Source: Micavibrio sp. | GTDB taxonomy: Bacteria > Pseudomonadota > Alphaproteobacteria > Micavibrionales > Micavibrionaceae | Assembly (NCBI GenBank): GCA_030824965.1 | Contig: JAPJQV010000001.1 | Span: forward strand, 62,001-126,000 | DNA: 64,000 bases | Direction of reading: 5' to 3' | Shown here: in pieces, positions 17,492 through 26,396 of the stretch | Numbering within the stretch: the stretch's first letter is position 1 | Layout of the letters: the number at the start of each line of letters is the position of its first letter | Translations under genes and position numbers: made by a program | The notes under the pieces: generated by a model | Databases searched by the model: none | Told to the model about the DNA's origin: nothing | The model's input: only the letters and a program-made list of their open reading frames with translations

Positions 17492-17728
17492 ATGAGCGAT
17501 ATCGCTGAGCGCGTGAAAAAAATTGTTGTCGAGCATCTCGGCGTTGAAGAAGGCAAAGTCACAGAGAGCGCAAGCTTCATCGATGATTTAGGCGCAGACT
17601 CCCTCGACACGGTTGAGCTGGTCATGGCTTTCGAAGAAGAATTCAATGTTGAAATTCCAGATGACGCTGCGGAAAAAATCCAGACTGTCGGCGACGCGGT
17701 CAATTTCATCACTGCCAACGCAGCCTGA
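17492..17728 (+). CDS. acpP: Acyl carrier protein
   Basis: 78 residues. The phosphopantetheine serine is Ser37 in [11 protein letters not shown]; the surrounding helices are acidic, as in all fatty-acid ACPs. It carries the growing chain in fatty-acid synthesis. A 122-base gap upstream suggests its own promoter; a strong terminator follows at 17749-17780. Confidence 0.98.
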   Translation: MSDIAERVKKIVVEHLGVEEGKVTESASFIDDLGADSLDTVELVMAFEEEFNVEIPDDAAEKIQTVGDAVNFITANAA

Positions 17729-17748
17729 TTGAAACTGAATTAATAAAA

Positions 17749-17780
17749 ATGGGCTGCTTAATCATGGCAGCCCATTTTTT
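17749..17780 (+). terminator. Terminator after acpP
   Basis: ATGGGCTGC and GCAGCCCAT form a perfect 9-bp stem (17749-17757 with 17767-17775), loop 9, followed by a T-run. It separates acpP from fabF and may be only partial, which would explain high ACP relative to FabF. Confidence 0.9.
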
Positions 17781-17809
17781 ATAGATAAAATTTTGGGAAA
17801 GAATTGAAT

Positions 17810-19078
17810 ATGAGACGTGTCGTTGTCACTGGAATGGGAATGGTTTCGCCTTTAGGCGTCGGCGTTAAGAAAAACTGGGCCGAATTGACATCCGGCAAGA
17901 GCGGTATCCGCAAAGTGACACGTTTCGACGTATCCGATATCACATCGCAGATCGCAGGCCTTGTCCCGCATTTGTCCGAAGGCGTCGCTGACGGATTTAA
18001 TCCTGATTTGACCGTTCCTGCCAAAGACCATAAGAAAATGGATATCTTTATCCTGTACGGAATGGCTGCGGCGGATGAAGCGATTAAGGATAGTGGCTGG
18101 GCACCAACCGAAACCGAAGATCTGGAGCGCACAGGCGTCATGATCGGCTCAGGCATCGGCGGCCTGCAAAGTGTGTATGAAACGACACTGACATTGAATG
18201 AAAAAGGCACGCGCCGCGTATCGCCATTCTCCGTTCCGGCGATGCTGATAAACCTGATCTCGGGCCATTTATCGATTAAATACGGATATCAGGGTCCGAA
18301 CCATGCGGTTGTTACGGCTTGCGCGACAGGCACGCACGCGATCGGCGATGCGGCTCGTCTTATCATGTTCGGCGATGCCGATGTCATGATCGCAGGCGGG
18401 GCGGAAGCGGCGGCCAATCGTCTCGGTATGTCCTGTTTCGCTGCGGCTCGCGCCCTATCCACCGGTTATAATGAAAATCCGGAAAGCGCCTCACGTCCGT
18501 TTGATGAAGGCCGCGACGGTTTCGTGATCGGTGAAGGCGCTGGCGTCGTCGTATTGGAAGAATACGAACATGCGAAAAAACGCGGTGCAAAAATCTACGG
18601 TGAAATTATCGGTTATGGCCTATCGGGCGACGCCTTCCACATGACGGCACCGGCGGAAGACGGGCGCGGGTCTTTCAACGCGATGAAGTCGGCATTACGT
18701 AACGCCAAGATCGACCCTGAGGAAGTGGATTACATCAACGCACACGGCACGTCGACGCCGCTGGGCGACGGGATCGAATGTGGTTCGGTCAAAAGACTGT
18801 TTGCGAACTCTCTGGACAAAGTATCGATGTCATCGACAAAATCTGCCATCGGGCATTTGCTGGGCGCCGCAGGCGCTGTCGAGGCGATCTATTCGCTCAA
18901 AGCCATGCAGACCAGCGTTTTGCCGCCGACTCTTAATCTCGAGAATGTCTCGGAGAATTGCCAGGGTATCGACCTCGTGCCGTTGAAAGCCAAGGAAAAG
19001 AAAGTGAAGACGGCTTTGTCGAATTCTTTCGGTTTCGGCGGAACAAATGCGTCTCTGGTGATGAGAAGCGTCGACTAG
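17810..19078 (+). CDS. fabF: 3-oxoacyl-ACP synthase II
   Basis: 422 residues from the ATG at 17810; a TTG two codons upstream is possible but closer to the ribosome site (GGGA at 17795). The active site is complete: Cys171 in TACATGTHAI, His in NAHGTSTPLGD and His in SAIGHLLGAAG. It elongates acyl-ACP chains. The gene follows acpP after its terminator; a dispersed palindrome and mltG follow. Confidence 0.97.
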   Translation: MRRVVVTGMGMVSPLGVGVKKNWAELTSGKSGIRKVTRFDVSDITSQIAGLVPHLSEGVADGFNPDLTVPAKDHKKMDIFILYGMAAADEAIKDSGWAPTETEDLERTGVMIGSGIGGLQSVYETTLTLNEKGTRRVSPFSVPAMLINLISGHLSIKYGYQGPNHAVVTACATGTHAIGDAARLIMFGDADVMIAGGAEAAANRLGMSCFAAARALSTGYNENPESASRPFDEGRDGFVIGEGAGVVVLEEYEHAKKRGAKIYGEIIGYGLSGDAFHMTAPAEDGRGSFNAMKSALRNAKIDPEEVDYINAHGTSTPLGDGIECGSVKRLFANSLDKVSMSSTKSAIGHLLGAAGAVEAIYSLKAMQTSVLPPTLNLENVSENCQGIDLVPLKAKEKKVKTALSNSFGFGGTNASLVMRSVD

Positions 19079-19101
19079 ATTCCTGCTTTCGCAGGAATGA
19101 C
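19078..19101. repeat. ATTCCTGC-TTTC-GCAGGAAT palindrome
   Basis: ATTCCTGC and GCAGGAAT form a perfect 8-bp stem with a TTTC loop directly after the fabF stop. The sequence is of the kind often found scattered between genes in proteobacteria (it translates as DSCFRRND in one frame). Only one copy is seen here. Confidence 0.65.
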
Positions 19102-19120
19102 ATTGGTGTATCCTGTGAAA

Positions 19121-20110
19121 ATGAAGAAATTTATTCTTTCACTATTCGCGCTTGGCGCATTGTCGGCATCGGCAGCACTTGTCTATGCCACGCATGAATT
19201 CATGTCGCCGGGGCCCCTGCCGGCGCAAAAAATCATCGTTATTCAGAAAGGGCAGGGCGTGCGCGCCATGGCCGCTCAATTGCAACACGAGGGCGCGATA
19301 TCGAACCAGTATGTTTTTATCTTTTTCTCCCGTCTAACCGGGACATACAAAACTTTGCAGGCGGGGGAATATGATTTTAGCGCGCATGAGCGCATGGGCA
19401 CGATTTTATCTAAAATTTCGCGAGGCGATATCGTCAAAAGAAGCTTTACAATTCCGGAAGGTAAAACAAGCTTCGAGATCGTTGAAATTTTAAAGAAAGC
19501 CGACAATCTGAGTGGTGAAATAAAGGATATTCCCGCCGAAGGCTCCATGCTGCCAGATACCTATTTTTATCAGGCCGGAGAGAGTAGGGACGCCAAGATT
19601 AAATTCATGCAAGGCCGGATGAAGAAAACCATCGATGAGTTATGGCCGAAACGCGAAACGGATCTGCCATTCAAAACGATTGAAGAGGCGGTAACGCTGG
19701 CATCCATCGTCGAAAAGGAAACTGGCATCGCATCGGAGAGAAAGCGCGTCGCGGGTGTCTTTATCAACCGCCTGAAAATCGGCATGCCGCTCCAGACCGA
19801 TCCGACCGTTATCTACGGCATTACGAAAGGGCAGCATAAGAATCAAGGGCAGGGACCTTTAGGGAGGCGTTTGCTGTCGAAAGATTTAGCGACACCGAGT
19901 CCGTATAATACTTATCTTAATCCGGGCTTGCCGCCGGGGCCGATTGCCAATCCGGGGCGGGATTCACTGGACGCTGTTTTGCATCCGGAAAAGCATGATT
20001 ATATTTTCTTTGTCGCCGATGGCAAGGGCGGACATGTTTTCGCGGCTACGCTTGAAGAACATAACCGTAATGTCGCGAACTGGCGTCAAATACGTAAAGC
20101 CCGGGAATAA
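19121..20110 (+). CDS. mltG: Endolytic murein transglycosylase (YceG family)
   Basis: 329 residues from the ATG at 19121 (a GTG two codons upstream is also possible). One N-terminal membrane helix (about 5-25), then a LysM-like part (IVIQKGQGVRAMAAQL) and the YceG domain with the catalytic Glu in IVEKETGIASERKRVAGVF and the LQTDPTVIYG and YNTYLNPGLPPGPI blocks. It cleaves nascent glycan strands in the periplasm. Its place after fabF is conserved in alphaproteobacteria. Confidence 0.95.
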   Translation: MKKFILSLFALGALSASAALVYATHEFMSPGPLPAQKIIVIQKGQGVRAMAAQLQHEGAISNQYVFIFFSRLTGTYKTLQAGEYDFSAHERMGTILSKISRGDIVKRSFTIPEGKTSFEIVEILKKADNLSGEIKDIPAEGSMLPDTYFYQAGESRDAKIKFMQGRMKKTIDELWPKRETDLPFKTIEEAVTLASIVEKETGIASERKRVAGVFINRLKIGMPLQTDPTVIYGITKGQHKNQGQGPLGRRLLSKDLATPSPYNTYLNPGLPPGPIANPGRDSLDAVLHPEKHDYIFFVADGKGGHVFAATLEEHNRNVANWRQIRKARE

Positions 20111-20157
20111 GGGAACATAAGTCCGCTTTACCTATTGGCATAGCGGAGGTATTCCCA

Positions 20158-20550
20158 ATGTTAAACAATATCATCGATAATCTGCCCCTGCGCACGACTA
20201 ATCGTTATCTTTCCAAGGGTCTAGGTTTATTCAGTCTTGCGCTTGGTCTTTCTGAAATCATCGCGCCAAAATTTCTGGCGCGAAAGCTCGGCCTTCGAGG
20301 TCAGCACTCAATTGTACGCGGTTACGGATTAAGAGAAATGCTCAATGGCGCTTTGATCCTGTTAGCTAAAAATCCCATGCCGTGGCTATGGACGCGCGTA
20401 GCGGGAGATGCCGTCGACCTTGCGACTCTTAAAACAGGAAAAGCGACGACCGATGCAACTAAACGCAATTTAATGATCGCTGTGGCGGCTGTAGCTGGCG
20501 TTACTTTGCTTGATATTTTAAGCGCTGGCATCGCCAGCCGGAAAAAATAA
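20158..20550 (+). CDS. Small membrane protein, cyclase/dehydrase N-terminal-like
   Basis: 130 residues with three to four hydrophobic segments. The opening RYLSKGLGLFSLALGLSEI resembles the membrane segment found in front of SRPBCC (cyclase/dehydrase) domains and in related free-standing proteins of stress loci. No catalytic motif seen. GGAGG (20144-20148) precedes the ATG. It lies 12 bases before the stress-type SDR gene, so the two form an operon. A weak EcfG-like element (GGAAC at 20112) lies upstream. Confidence 0.65.
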   Translation: MLNNIIDNLPLRTTNRYLSKGLGLFSLALGLSEIIAPKFLARKLGLRGQHSIVRGYGLREMLNGALILLAKNPMPWLWTRVAGDAVDLATLKTGKATTDATKRNLMIAVAAVAGVTLLDILSAGIASRKK

Positions 20551-20561
20551 GGAGCATAACA

Positions 20562-21422
20562 ATGATAGTCACGCAGAAGAAAATGGAAATTCCTGCTCAG
20601 CAGCAGGATGCGCCCGGAGCTACGAATGAAATGCGACCGAAGCCCGATCACGGCGAGGAAAGCTATAAGGGCAACGGACGACTGAAAAACAAAGTCGCGA
20701 TTATTACAGGGGCGGATTCAGGGATCGGTAAGGCTGTAGCTATCGCATTTGCCCGCGAAGGCGCGGATATCGTATTGTCTTATTTATCGGAGCATGAAGA
20801 TGCGCAAGATACGGTCGACTGGATAGAAAAAGCAGGGCGCAAAGTCATCTCTATGGCTGGCGATATTACAAGTGAAAGCCATTGCAAAGATATCGTTTCG
20901 CGCGCAGCGAAGGAGCTGGGGCGTATCGATGTGATCGTCAATAATGCGGCATTCCAGCGCAGCTATGAGAAGATTGAGGATATCCCTTCCGAAGAATGGG
21001 ATGAGACTTTTAAGACCAATATCTATGCGCCTTTTTATCTCTGCAAGGCAGCCGCGCCGCATTTGAAAGAAGGTGCATCTATCATTAATACGACGTCGAT
21101 ACAGTCTAAAAGTCCCTCGGGGCCGCTTTTAGCTTATGCTTCGACCAAAGGAGCGATTTCGAATTTCACGGCGGGTCTTGCCGAGATGATGGCGGATAAG
21201 AAAATCCGTGTAAATGCCGTAGCCCCGGGACCTATCTGGACACCGCTTATTCCTTCAACTTTGCCGGAGGAAAAAGTGGAAGGCTTTGGCGATGACACGC
21301 CACTCGGACGTGTAGGCCAACCTGCGGAATTGGCTCCCGCCTATGTATTCTTAGCCAGTGATGAAGCAAGTTATGTCACAGGTGCGGTAGTGCCGGTAAC
21401 GGGTGGCAGGCCTATGCTTTAG
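20562..21422 (+). CDS. Short-chain dehydrogenase/reductase, YghA-like (general stress type)
   Basis: 286 residues: a 45-residue hydrophilic N-terminal extension rich in Gln, Pro and Gly, then an SDR core with ITGADSGIGKAVA (cofactor), NNAA, the Ser of TTSIQSKS and YASTK (Tyr/Lys). The N-terminal extension with the PDHGEESYKG element is typical of the YghA/YhdF group, often induced in general stress. Substrate is an aldehyde or carbonyl compound, not defined. The gene ends 6 bases from a tRNA on the other strand. Confidence 0.9.
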   Translation: MIVTQKKMEIPAQQQDAPGATNEMRPKPDHGEESYKGNGRLKNKVAIITGADSGIGKAVAIAFAREGADIVLSYLSEHEDAQDTVDWIEKAGRKVISMAGDITSESHCKDIVSRAAKELGRIDVIVNNAAFQRSYEKIEDIPSEEWDETFKTNIYAPFYLCKAAAPHLKEGASIINTTSIQSKSPSGPLLAYASTKGAISNFTAGLAEMMADKKIRVNAVAPGPIWTPLIPSTLPEEKVEGFGDDTPLGRVGQPAELAPAYVFLASDEASYVTGAVVPVTGGRPML

Positions 21423-21428
21423 AAAGAA

Positions 21429-21503
21429 TGGTGGCTGAGGAGGGATTTGAACCCCCGACCAAGAGATTATGATTCTCCTGCTCTACCGCTGAGCTACTCA
21501 GCC
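21429..21503 (-). tRNA. tRNA-Met (anticodon CAT), CCA encoded
   Basis: 75 bases on the minus strand. Acceptor GGCTGAG/CTCAGCC with A73 and CCA; D-arm GCTC...GAGC; anticodon stem GGAGA/TCTCT with loop ATCATAA, so anticodon CAT; T-arm GGGGG-TTCAAAT-CCCTC. It is not the initiator: pair 1-72 is G-C and the anticodon stem lacks the three G-C pairs. An elongator Met tRNA is most likely; Ile2 (CAT read as lysidine) cannot be excluded by eye. Confidence 0.9.
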
Positions 21504-21656
21504 ACTTTTAGAAATGGTCCAGCGGACAGGGGCGCAATATGAAGATTTAGCTTCGCGATGTCAAGCAAGGCGTTAGGTTAAAGATATAATAAGCTATTGA
21601 GTTACCTAAATTTATTTATAAAAACGCAAAAAGTATCGATGGCTGTATACTTTTTT

Positions 21657-21682
21657 GGAACAATTATGGTTGCAATTCCGTT
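21657..21682 (+). promoter_or_regulatory. EcfG-type promoter candidate for the 58-residue gene
   Basis: GGAAC at 21657-21661, 17-base spacer, CGTT at 21679-21682: an exact match to the alphaproteobacterial GGAAC-N16/17-CGTT general-stress consensus. The start codon of the small gene lies 48 bases downstream. Confidence 0.6.
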
Positions 21683-21730
21683 GGTGGAGGTGTAAATAGT
21701 TAATCATTCATTAACATTGAGAGTAGCGAG

Positions 21731-21907
21731 ATGCTGGTTACCCCAGTCAATACAGCTTATCAGCCTGTTTCCAAAACACGTGCCGTGTCATGGGATAATT
21801 TTACGAAACGTGTAACTGAACGCGTTGCGAACGATCCTGCTGTCGAAATTACAAAAAAAGTCCCAGCCCAGCAATTTAAGGGTCAATTCATTGATTTGTT
21901 AAGCTAA
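21731..21907 (+). CDS. Unrecognised 58-residue protein
   Basis: An ATG at 21731 opens 58 codons: M-L-V-T-P-V-N at the start, [20 protein letters not shown] in the middle and GQFIDLLS at the end. It is hydrophilic, without signal or membrane segment. I take it as real because an EcfG-type promoter lies upstream (21657-21682) and a hairpin terminator directly after it (21930-21952). The ribosome site is weak. Its stop overlaps the stop of the convergent mnmA by 9 bases. Confidence 0.6.
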   Translation: MLVTPVNTAYQPVSKTRAVSWDNFTKRVTERVANDPAVEITKKVPAQQFKGQFIDLLS

Positions 21908-23068
21908 CTTGACAAAAAGTTTCTTCATTAAGCCGCAAATGCGGCTTTTTTTATTGCCCGTTGCATAAATCCAGCCGCCGCCAATGACACGGTCGCCGAC
22001 ATAACAAACCGCGGCCTGACCCGGTGAAATGCCGTATTGTGCGTCATCCAGATAGAGCTCAGCTTTGCCATTGGTGTTTTTAATAAGGTGGGCAGACGCG
22101 GCGCGGGTCATGGAGCGAAGCTTGACGGTCACATTCATTTCGGCTGCGCTGTCGAGCCAGTTGCAATCTTTGATATAGACGATATCGCGGGCGAGGGCTT
22201 CCTTTGGGCCAACAATGACATCAGCCTTGTCAGCGTTGATGCCGACGACATAGAGAGGATCGTTATTCTCGGTGACGCCGCCGCCGATACCAAGCCCTTT
22301 GCGCTGGCCGATTGTATAATGAATGACACCTTCATGAGTGCCGACGATACGCCCGTCCATGTGGACGATATTGCCCGAACGTGCGGCGTCAGGACGAATT
22401 TTCTTTACAACGCTGGCGTAGTCGCCGTTCGGCACGAAGCAGATATCCTGAGAGTCTGGTTTCGCCGCATTGTTAAGGCCAAGACGGTCAGCGTGCTGGC
22501 GCGTAATATCTTTCGTCCAGCCGCCAAGCGGGAAGCGCAGGAAATCGAGTTGTTCTTGTGTCGTCGCAAACAGAAAATAGCTTTGGTCTTTTGTCACGTC
22601 GACGGCGCGGATCAATTCACCTTGCTTTGTTTCTTCATTAAATATGCGTTGGATATAATGCCCGGTCGCCATGCAATCGGCGTTCAGGTCTTTTGCGACT
22701 TTCAGCAGGTCTTTGAATTTAACGGTCTGGTTGCAGCGGACACAAGGGATGGGTGTCGCGCCTTCCAGATAGGTATCGACGAAATCCTCTATCACGGCGT
22801 CTTTGAAATTGTCTTCGTAGTTTAGGACGTAATGCGGAAAGCCGCGTTCATCGGCGACGCGTTTGGCGTCGTAAATATCCTGACCCGCACAGCACGCGCC
22901 TTTGCGGTCGATGGCCGCGCCGTAATCGTAAAGCTGGAGGGTAATGCCGACCACGTCATAGCCTTGTTCATGAAGCAGCGCCGCGACCACGGACGAGTCG
23001 ACGCCGCCCGACATGGCGACAACCACGCGGGTATCTTTTGGGTCTTTATCAAAGCCTAAAGAATTCAT
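21899..23068 (-). CDS. mnmA: tRNA-specific 2-thiouridylase
   Basis: 389 residues. The ATP pyrophosphatase loop is [15 protein letters not shown]; the first catalytic Cys is in [10 protein letters not shown] and the second in DSQDICFVP. It adds sulfur to U34 of tRNAs for Lys, Glu and Gln. The protein should end near GGGWI; here about 20 further residues ([20 protein letters not shown]) follow, encoded across the terminator hairpin of the opposite gene. Sulfur donor genes (cysteine desulfurase, ferredoxin) lie nearby at 24.8-26.3 kb. Confidence 0.96.
   Translation of the reverse strand: MNSLGFDKDPKDTRVVVAMSGGVDSSVVAALLHEQGYDVVGITLQLYDYGAAIDRKGACCAGQDIYDAKRVADERGFPHYVLNYEDNFKDAVIEDFVDTYLEGATPIPCVRCNQTVKFKDLLKVAKDLNADCMATGHYIQRIFNEETKQGELIRAVDVTKDQSYFLFATTQEQLDFLRFPLGGWTKDITRQHADRLGLNNAAKPDSQDICFVPNGDYASVVKKIRPDAARSGNIVHMDGRIVGTHEGVIHYTIGQRKGLGIGGGVTENNDPLYVVGINADKADVIVGPKEALARDIVYIKDCNWLDSAAEMNVTVKLRSMTRAASAHLIKNTNGKAELYLDDAQYGISPGQAAVCYVGDRVIGGGWIYATGNKKSRICGLMKKLFVKLA
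21929..21953 (+). terminator. Terminator of the 58-residue gene, inside the mnmA 3' end
   Basis: AAGCCGC-AAAT-GCGGCTT followed by a T-run, 22 bases beyond the small gene's stop. The same bases encode the last residues of mnmA on the other strand. Confidence 0.8.
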
Positions 23069-23114
23069 AGCGGTGTTATATGGGTTTTAGAGGCACAAAT
23101 GCAAATAAAAGCGT

Positions 23115-24170
23115 TTATTGGCCTAAATTAGGCATTTGAACGCGGTAAGAGGCGGGATTGCGCGCAGCTTGCTGATCTATTTTCAAAGCGTCTTCCAGAG
23201 AACGTCGTGGAAGATTCCAGCCGCTGCGGAAGTCAAAATGATCCAGCGTATCTGCAAGGGAGTTTTCAAGGACAAGGCTAACCTTAACGTCGTGTAATTC
23301 GAGCATTTTTGTAATCTCATCGACGCCGTATTTATAACTCTTGCTGCCAACCTTGGCGTAGAAATCCTGTACTTTTACCTTCCAGTCGGCTCCATATTTG
23401 GCCCATGCGAAATCGACTGCCGGATCAATGGTCTGTGCTTCAAGCCCGTCTTTGTAATTATCGCCGATGTAGAGAATATGCTCACGCTTGGTCGGATAAT
23501 CATCAAGGATGCGGGTCATGTGGCTTTGCGATGGTTTATGTCCGTCGCGAAAGACAGTGATATGATCGTTAAGCGCGGCGGCAAACGAAGGTGATACGTC
23601 GCTGGACGCGCAAAAATCCATCAGGTATTTTTCAAAATCTTCCGCTGTGTCAGGCTCACCGAGACTTGGTTTACAATAGATATGATCATAAAGAGGGATG
23701 ATCTCATAAGGCGTTTTAACCTGGTGCTGGTTATAAGCATTTAAAGCTGTAAGCCAGATACGGCGAATGAGTGGCAGCCTCTCGCAATCTGTTTTCGTGA
23801 CGACATTCGTGCCTGCCTCATGCCATGCTTTTAATGTATCGAGAACGCCGGGGTAAAAAGTGCTTAACTGCGCCGTCTTTTTCAGCCAATCTTGTTTCGC
23901 GCTGATATCGCTTTTGATGTGCTTTTTGTTGTCTGTTTTAAATCTCGGCTCGACTTCATTAAAATAATCCACGAGGCGCACGGCATCATTAAATCTGTGT
24001 TCGCCTTCGGCTTCGCGAGTCAGGTCATGGAGAAGTTCGATCGGAAGTTTACGTGAGCGGGCTATTTTAGCGAGTGTTTTTTCCAGTGCCCCGAACACTT
24101 CCAGTGTATCAAGTTCGCAATTGTCTTTATCGAGGATAACAAGGGTTTTGACAGGAAGGGGCTTACGCAT
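23115..24170 (-). CDS. HAD-like hydrolase of unknown substrate
   Basis: 351 residues from the ATG at 24168-24170. An upstream in-frame start would run through the divergent LOG gene, so I rejected it. HAD motif I is LVILDKDNCELDT (Asp-x-Asp kept), motif II is VVTKTD, motif IV is YIGDNYKDGLEA. A large helical insert separates motifs I and II. The substrate is unknown. It lies 46 bases downstream of mnmA's start and is divergent from the LOG gene. Confidence 0.7.
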   Translation of the reverse strand: MRKPLPVKTLVILDKDNCELDTLEVFGALEKTLAKIARSRKLPIELLHDLTREAEGEHRFNDAVRLVDYFNEVEPRFKTDNKKHIKSDISAKQDWLKKTAQLSTFYPGVLDTLKAWHEAGTNVVTKTDCERLPLIRRIWLTALNAYNQHQVKTPYEIIPLYDHIYCKPSLGEPDTAEDFEKYLMDFCASSDVSPSFAAALNDHITVFRDGHKPSQSHMTRILDDYPTKREHILYIGDNYKDGLEAQTIDPAVDFAWAKYGADWKVKVQDFYAKVGSKSYKYGVDEITKMLELHDVKVSLVLENSLADTLDHFDFRSGWNLPRRSLEDALKIDQQAARNPASYRVQMPNLGQ

Positions 24171-24237
24171 CTTTAATCTTTCTTGGACTTGTATATAATA
24201 TCCATATCCGCAATATCCAGTTAAAATCAGAAAAATC

Positions 24238-24831
24238 ATGAAAACCATTTCCTTTTTCGCCGGCGCACGGTCCGGCACAAATCCCGAGTATGAACGTGCG
24301 GCCACCGAAGTAGGGCGTTTCTGCGGGAAATACGCTTGCATCGCCAAATATGGCGCGTCGCGTCATGGGCTGATGGGGGCGTTTGCTTTTGGCGTCAAGG
24401 AAGGCGCAGAAGAAAGCGGCAGCGGCGCGAAAGTGCTCGGCATCGTGCCGGAGAAATTCGCCCGTATCAACCAGCCGGAAACGATGGGCATCGAGTTCGT
24501 GCTGACCAAGGATTTGACCGAGCGTAAAAGATTGCTGCTGGAAAAGGTCGACGCGTTTTTCGTGCTGCCGGGCGGGACGGGGACGCTCGATGAAATTTAT
24601 GAAGTAACCGAGCAGGATTATCTGCCCGCCGACCGCGATCCGTCTTTCAAAGATTACGCGATCCGCCCGATTTATATTCTAAACCTGAACGGGTATTACG
24701 ATCCGACGATTGCGCAATTCAAGCGGATGATGGATGAAGGTTTCCTGATCCCGCAAAAAATCGCGGCGGTGCATTTCTACAATACGCTGGAAGACTATCT
24801 GGCGGCGCTCGAAAGATTTTTTGAAGCTTAA
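24238..24831 (+). CDS. LOG family protein (TIGR00730), nucleoside 5'-monophosphate phosphoribohydrolase-like
   Basis: 197 residues. The family signature PGGTGTLDEIYEV and the substrate loop around Arg in SRHGLMGAF are present. LOG proteins release a base from nucleoside 5'-monophosphates, such as cytokinin ribotides; in bacteria the substrate may be general. No signal peptide. The stop shares TTAA (24828-24831) with the convergent ferredoxin gene. Confidence 0.92.
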   Translation: MKTISFFAGARSGTNPEYERAATEVGRFCGKYACIAKYGASRHGLMGAFAFGVKEGAEESGSGAKVLGIVPEKFARINQPETMGIEFVLTKDLTERKRLLLEKVDAFFVLPGGTGTLDEIYEVTEQDYLPADRDPSFKDYAIRPIYILNLNGYYDPTIAQFKRMMDEGFLIPQKIAAVHFYNTLEDYLAALERFFEA

Positions 24832-25169
24832 GCCCAGTCAACTTTCGCGCCGGGCAGGGCGACGATCAAGCCGTCGAGATCGTCTTTCATGATGATCTGG
24901 CAGGACAGGCGGGATTTTTTCGTCAGGTGAAAAGCCAAATCCAGCATATCGTTTTCTTCATCCGATATCTCGCCGTCTTCCGGCATCACTTTTTCCCACC
25001 AGTCGGGATGCACATAGACATGACAAGTGGCGCAGGCCAAAGAGCCGCCGCATGCGCCTTCGATCTTGTCCATTGCATGCTTGACCGCAACTTCCATCAC
25101 TGACAGCCCGGCGGGGGCATCAACGGTTTTTTCGGAGAGGTCGGTTTGTATAAATGTTATTTTTGGCAT
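24828..25169 (-). CDS. [2Fe-2S] ferredoxin, adrenodoxin/Isc type
   Basis: 113 residues. The cluster ligands are the cysteines in GACGGSLACATCHVYV plus Cys in LSCQII, the vertebrate/bacterial adrenodoxin spacing. It carries electrons for iron-sulfur cluster assembly or a hydroxylase. It lies 5 bases after the cysteine desulfurase, so a role in the same sulfur and Fe-S pathway is likely. Confidence 0.93.
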   Translation of the reverse strand: MPKITFIQTDLSEKTVDAPAGLSVMEVAVKHAMDKIEGACGGSLACATCHVYVHPDWWEKVMPEDGEISDEENDMLDLAFHLTKKSRLSCQIIMKDDLDGLIVALPGAKVDWA

Positions 25170-25174
25170 CTTCG

Positions 25175-26272
25175 TTAATCCTTGGCGGATATTCTATTCC
25201 ACGCTTGCAGAAAGGTTTCTATATCTTTTTCGTTTGAATTCCAGCCTAAAGATACGCGGATGGAGCATTTAGCGTCTTCTTCTGATGCGCCCATAGCGAT
25301 CAATACATGTGACGGCTTCACCGCGCCGCTGGAGCAGGCGGAACCGGAAGACACGGCGGCGCCGGACAGATCGTAATTCATCAATTGTGTTTCACTTGGC
25401 GCGCCGCGCAGCGAGAAAGATGTCGTATTGGCAACGCGCGCGGCATTTTCGCCATAGATGGTGATTTTATCGCTTTGTTTTAATGCATTCTCAAGCTTGT
25501 CGCGTAAGGCAGCCAGTTTTTGAAATTCGCTCATATCGGCAATCGCCAGTTCTGCGGCAAGGCCAAAGCCGGCGATAGAGGCGATGTTTTCGGTGCCGGC
25601 GCGTTGCCGTCTTTCCTGACCTCCGCCGAAGATGAGTTTGGGCAAGGGGGCTTTGGCAGCAAAGCAAATTGCGCCCGCGCCATGCGGCCCGCCAATTTTA
25701 TGCGAGGAAACGGTGAGGTAATCGACACCAAGGCTTTCGCGGGTGAATGGGATGCGCCCGAACGCCTGTACGGCATCAGTATGAACCAGCGCTCCATATT
25801 TTTTTGCGATACCGGCGATTTCCTTGACCGGCTGGATCACACCTGTCTCGTTGTTGACGAGCATGACCGAAACAAGGGCGGGTGGTTCACCTGCAGCGAT
25901 CTGTTTTTCAAACGCTTCGAGATCAACGACGCCGTCTTTCGTCACGGCGATTTTTTCAGGATTGGAGATGCACGATTGCAAAACGGAGGGATGTTCTATG
26001 CTTGATACCAAAACACGCTTGTCGCGAAAGCCGCTCAATATTGTATTGTTTCCTTCGGTCGCGCCGGAATTAAACACGATTTGCTGGGGATCGACTTCCA
26101 GCGTTCCGGCAATTTGTGAGCGCGCATGTTCGACAGATTTTCGCGCGTTTCTACCATAAAAATGAATGGATGATGCGTTTCCGCCTTGTTTCAGGACATC
26201 AAACATCAACTCCAAAACTTTCGATTTAAGGGGTGTCGAGGCGTTATGATCGAGATAGGCAGGGATGGTCAT
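25175..26272 (-). CDS. Cysteine desulfurase, IscS/NifS-like
   Basis: 365 residues, short for IscS but complete. The PLP lysine is in SSHKIGGPHG; the catalytic Cys is in SSGSACSSGAVKPSHV; the N-terminus AYLDHNASTPL is typical. It moves sulfur from cysteine to Fe-S assembly or to tRNA thiolation (mnmA is 2 kb away). It is upstream of the ferredoxin and divergent from an alpha/beta hydrolase. No IscU or SufB gene is in the window. Confidence 0.94.
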   Translation of the reverse strand: MTIPAYLDHNASTPLKSKVLELMFDVLKQGGNASSIHFYGRNARKSVEHARSQIAGTLEVDPQQIVFNSGATEGNNTILSGFRDKRVLVSSIEHPSVLQSCISNPEKIAVTKDGVVDLEAFEKQIAAGEPPALVSVMLVNNETGVIQPVKEIAGIAKKYGALVHTDAVQAFGRIPFTRESLGVDYLTVSSHKIGGPHGAGAICFAAKAPLPKLIFGGGQERRQRAGTENIASIAGFGLAAELAIADMSEFQKLAALRDKLENALKQSDKITIYGENAARVANTTSFSLRGAPSETQLMNYDLSGAAVSSGSACSSGAVKPSHVLIAMGASEEDAKCSIRVSLGWNSNEKDIETFLQAWNRISAKD

Positions 26273-26396
26273 AGGTTTTGGTACATAATATCCACAATAA
26301 TATCAATAACTTATACGAATTTTATAGACGGGGGCGAATCGGGTGCGCTATAGCTCATTCAACATAACGTATAAAAACAAAGAGATACGGGACAGA

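Noticed and set aside
20112..20138. Possible EcfG promoter ahead of the 20158 gene
   Set aside because: GGAAC is exact and the spacer is 16, but the -10 is TATTG, with only TT matching; the transcript start would also lie at the ribosome site.
21429..21503. tRNA-Ile2 instead of tRNA-Met
   Set aside because: Anticodon CAT fits both; the T-arm and loop look like Met elongators of alphaproteobacteria, but it cannot be settled by eye.
22037..22825. A 262-codon open frame on the plus strand opposite mnmA
   Set aside because: It is antisense to the certain mnmA gene, lacks a ribosome site, and its product is not recognisable.
24171..24347. N-terminal extension of the HAD-like gene to 24347
   Set aside because: It would overlap the well-supported LOG gene by over 100 bases; the HAD motif I starts just after the ATG at 24170.
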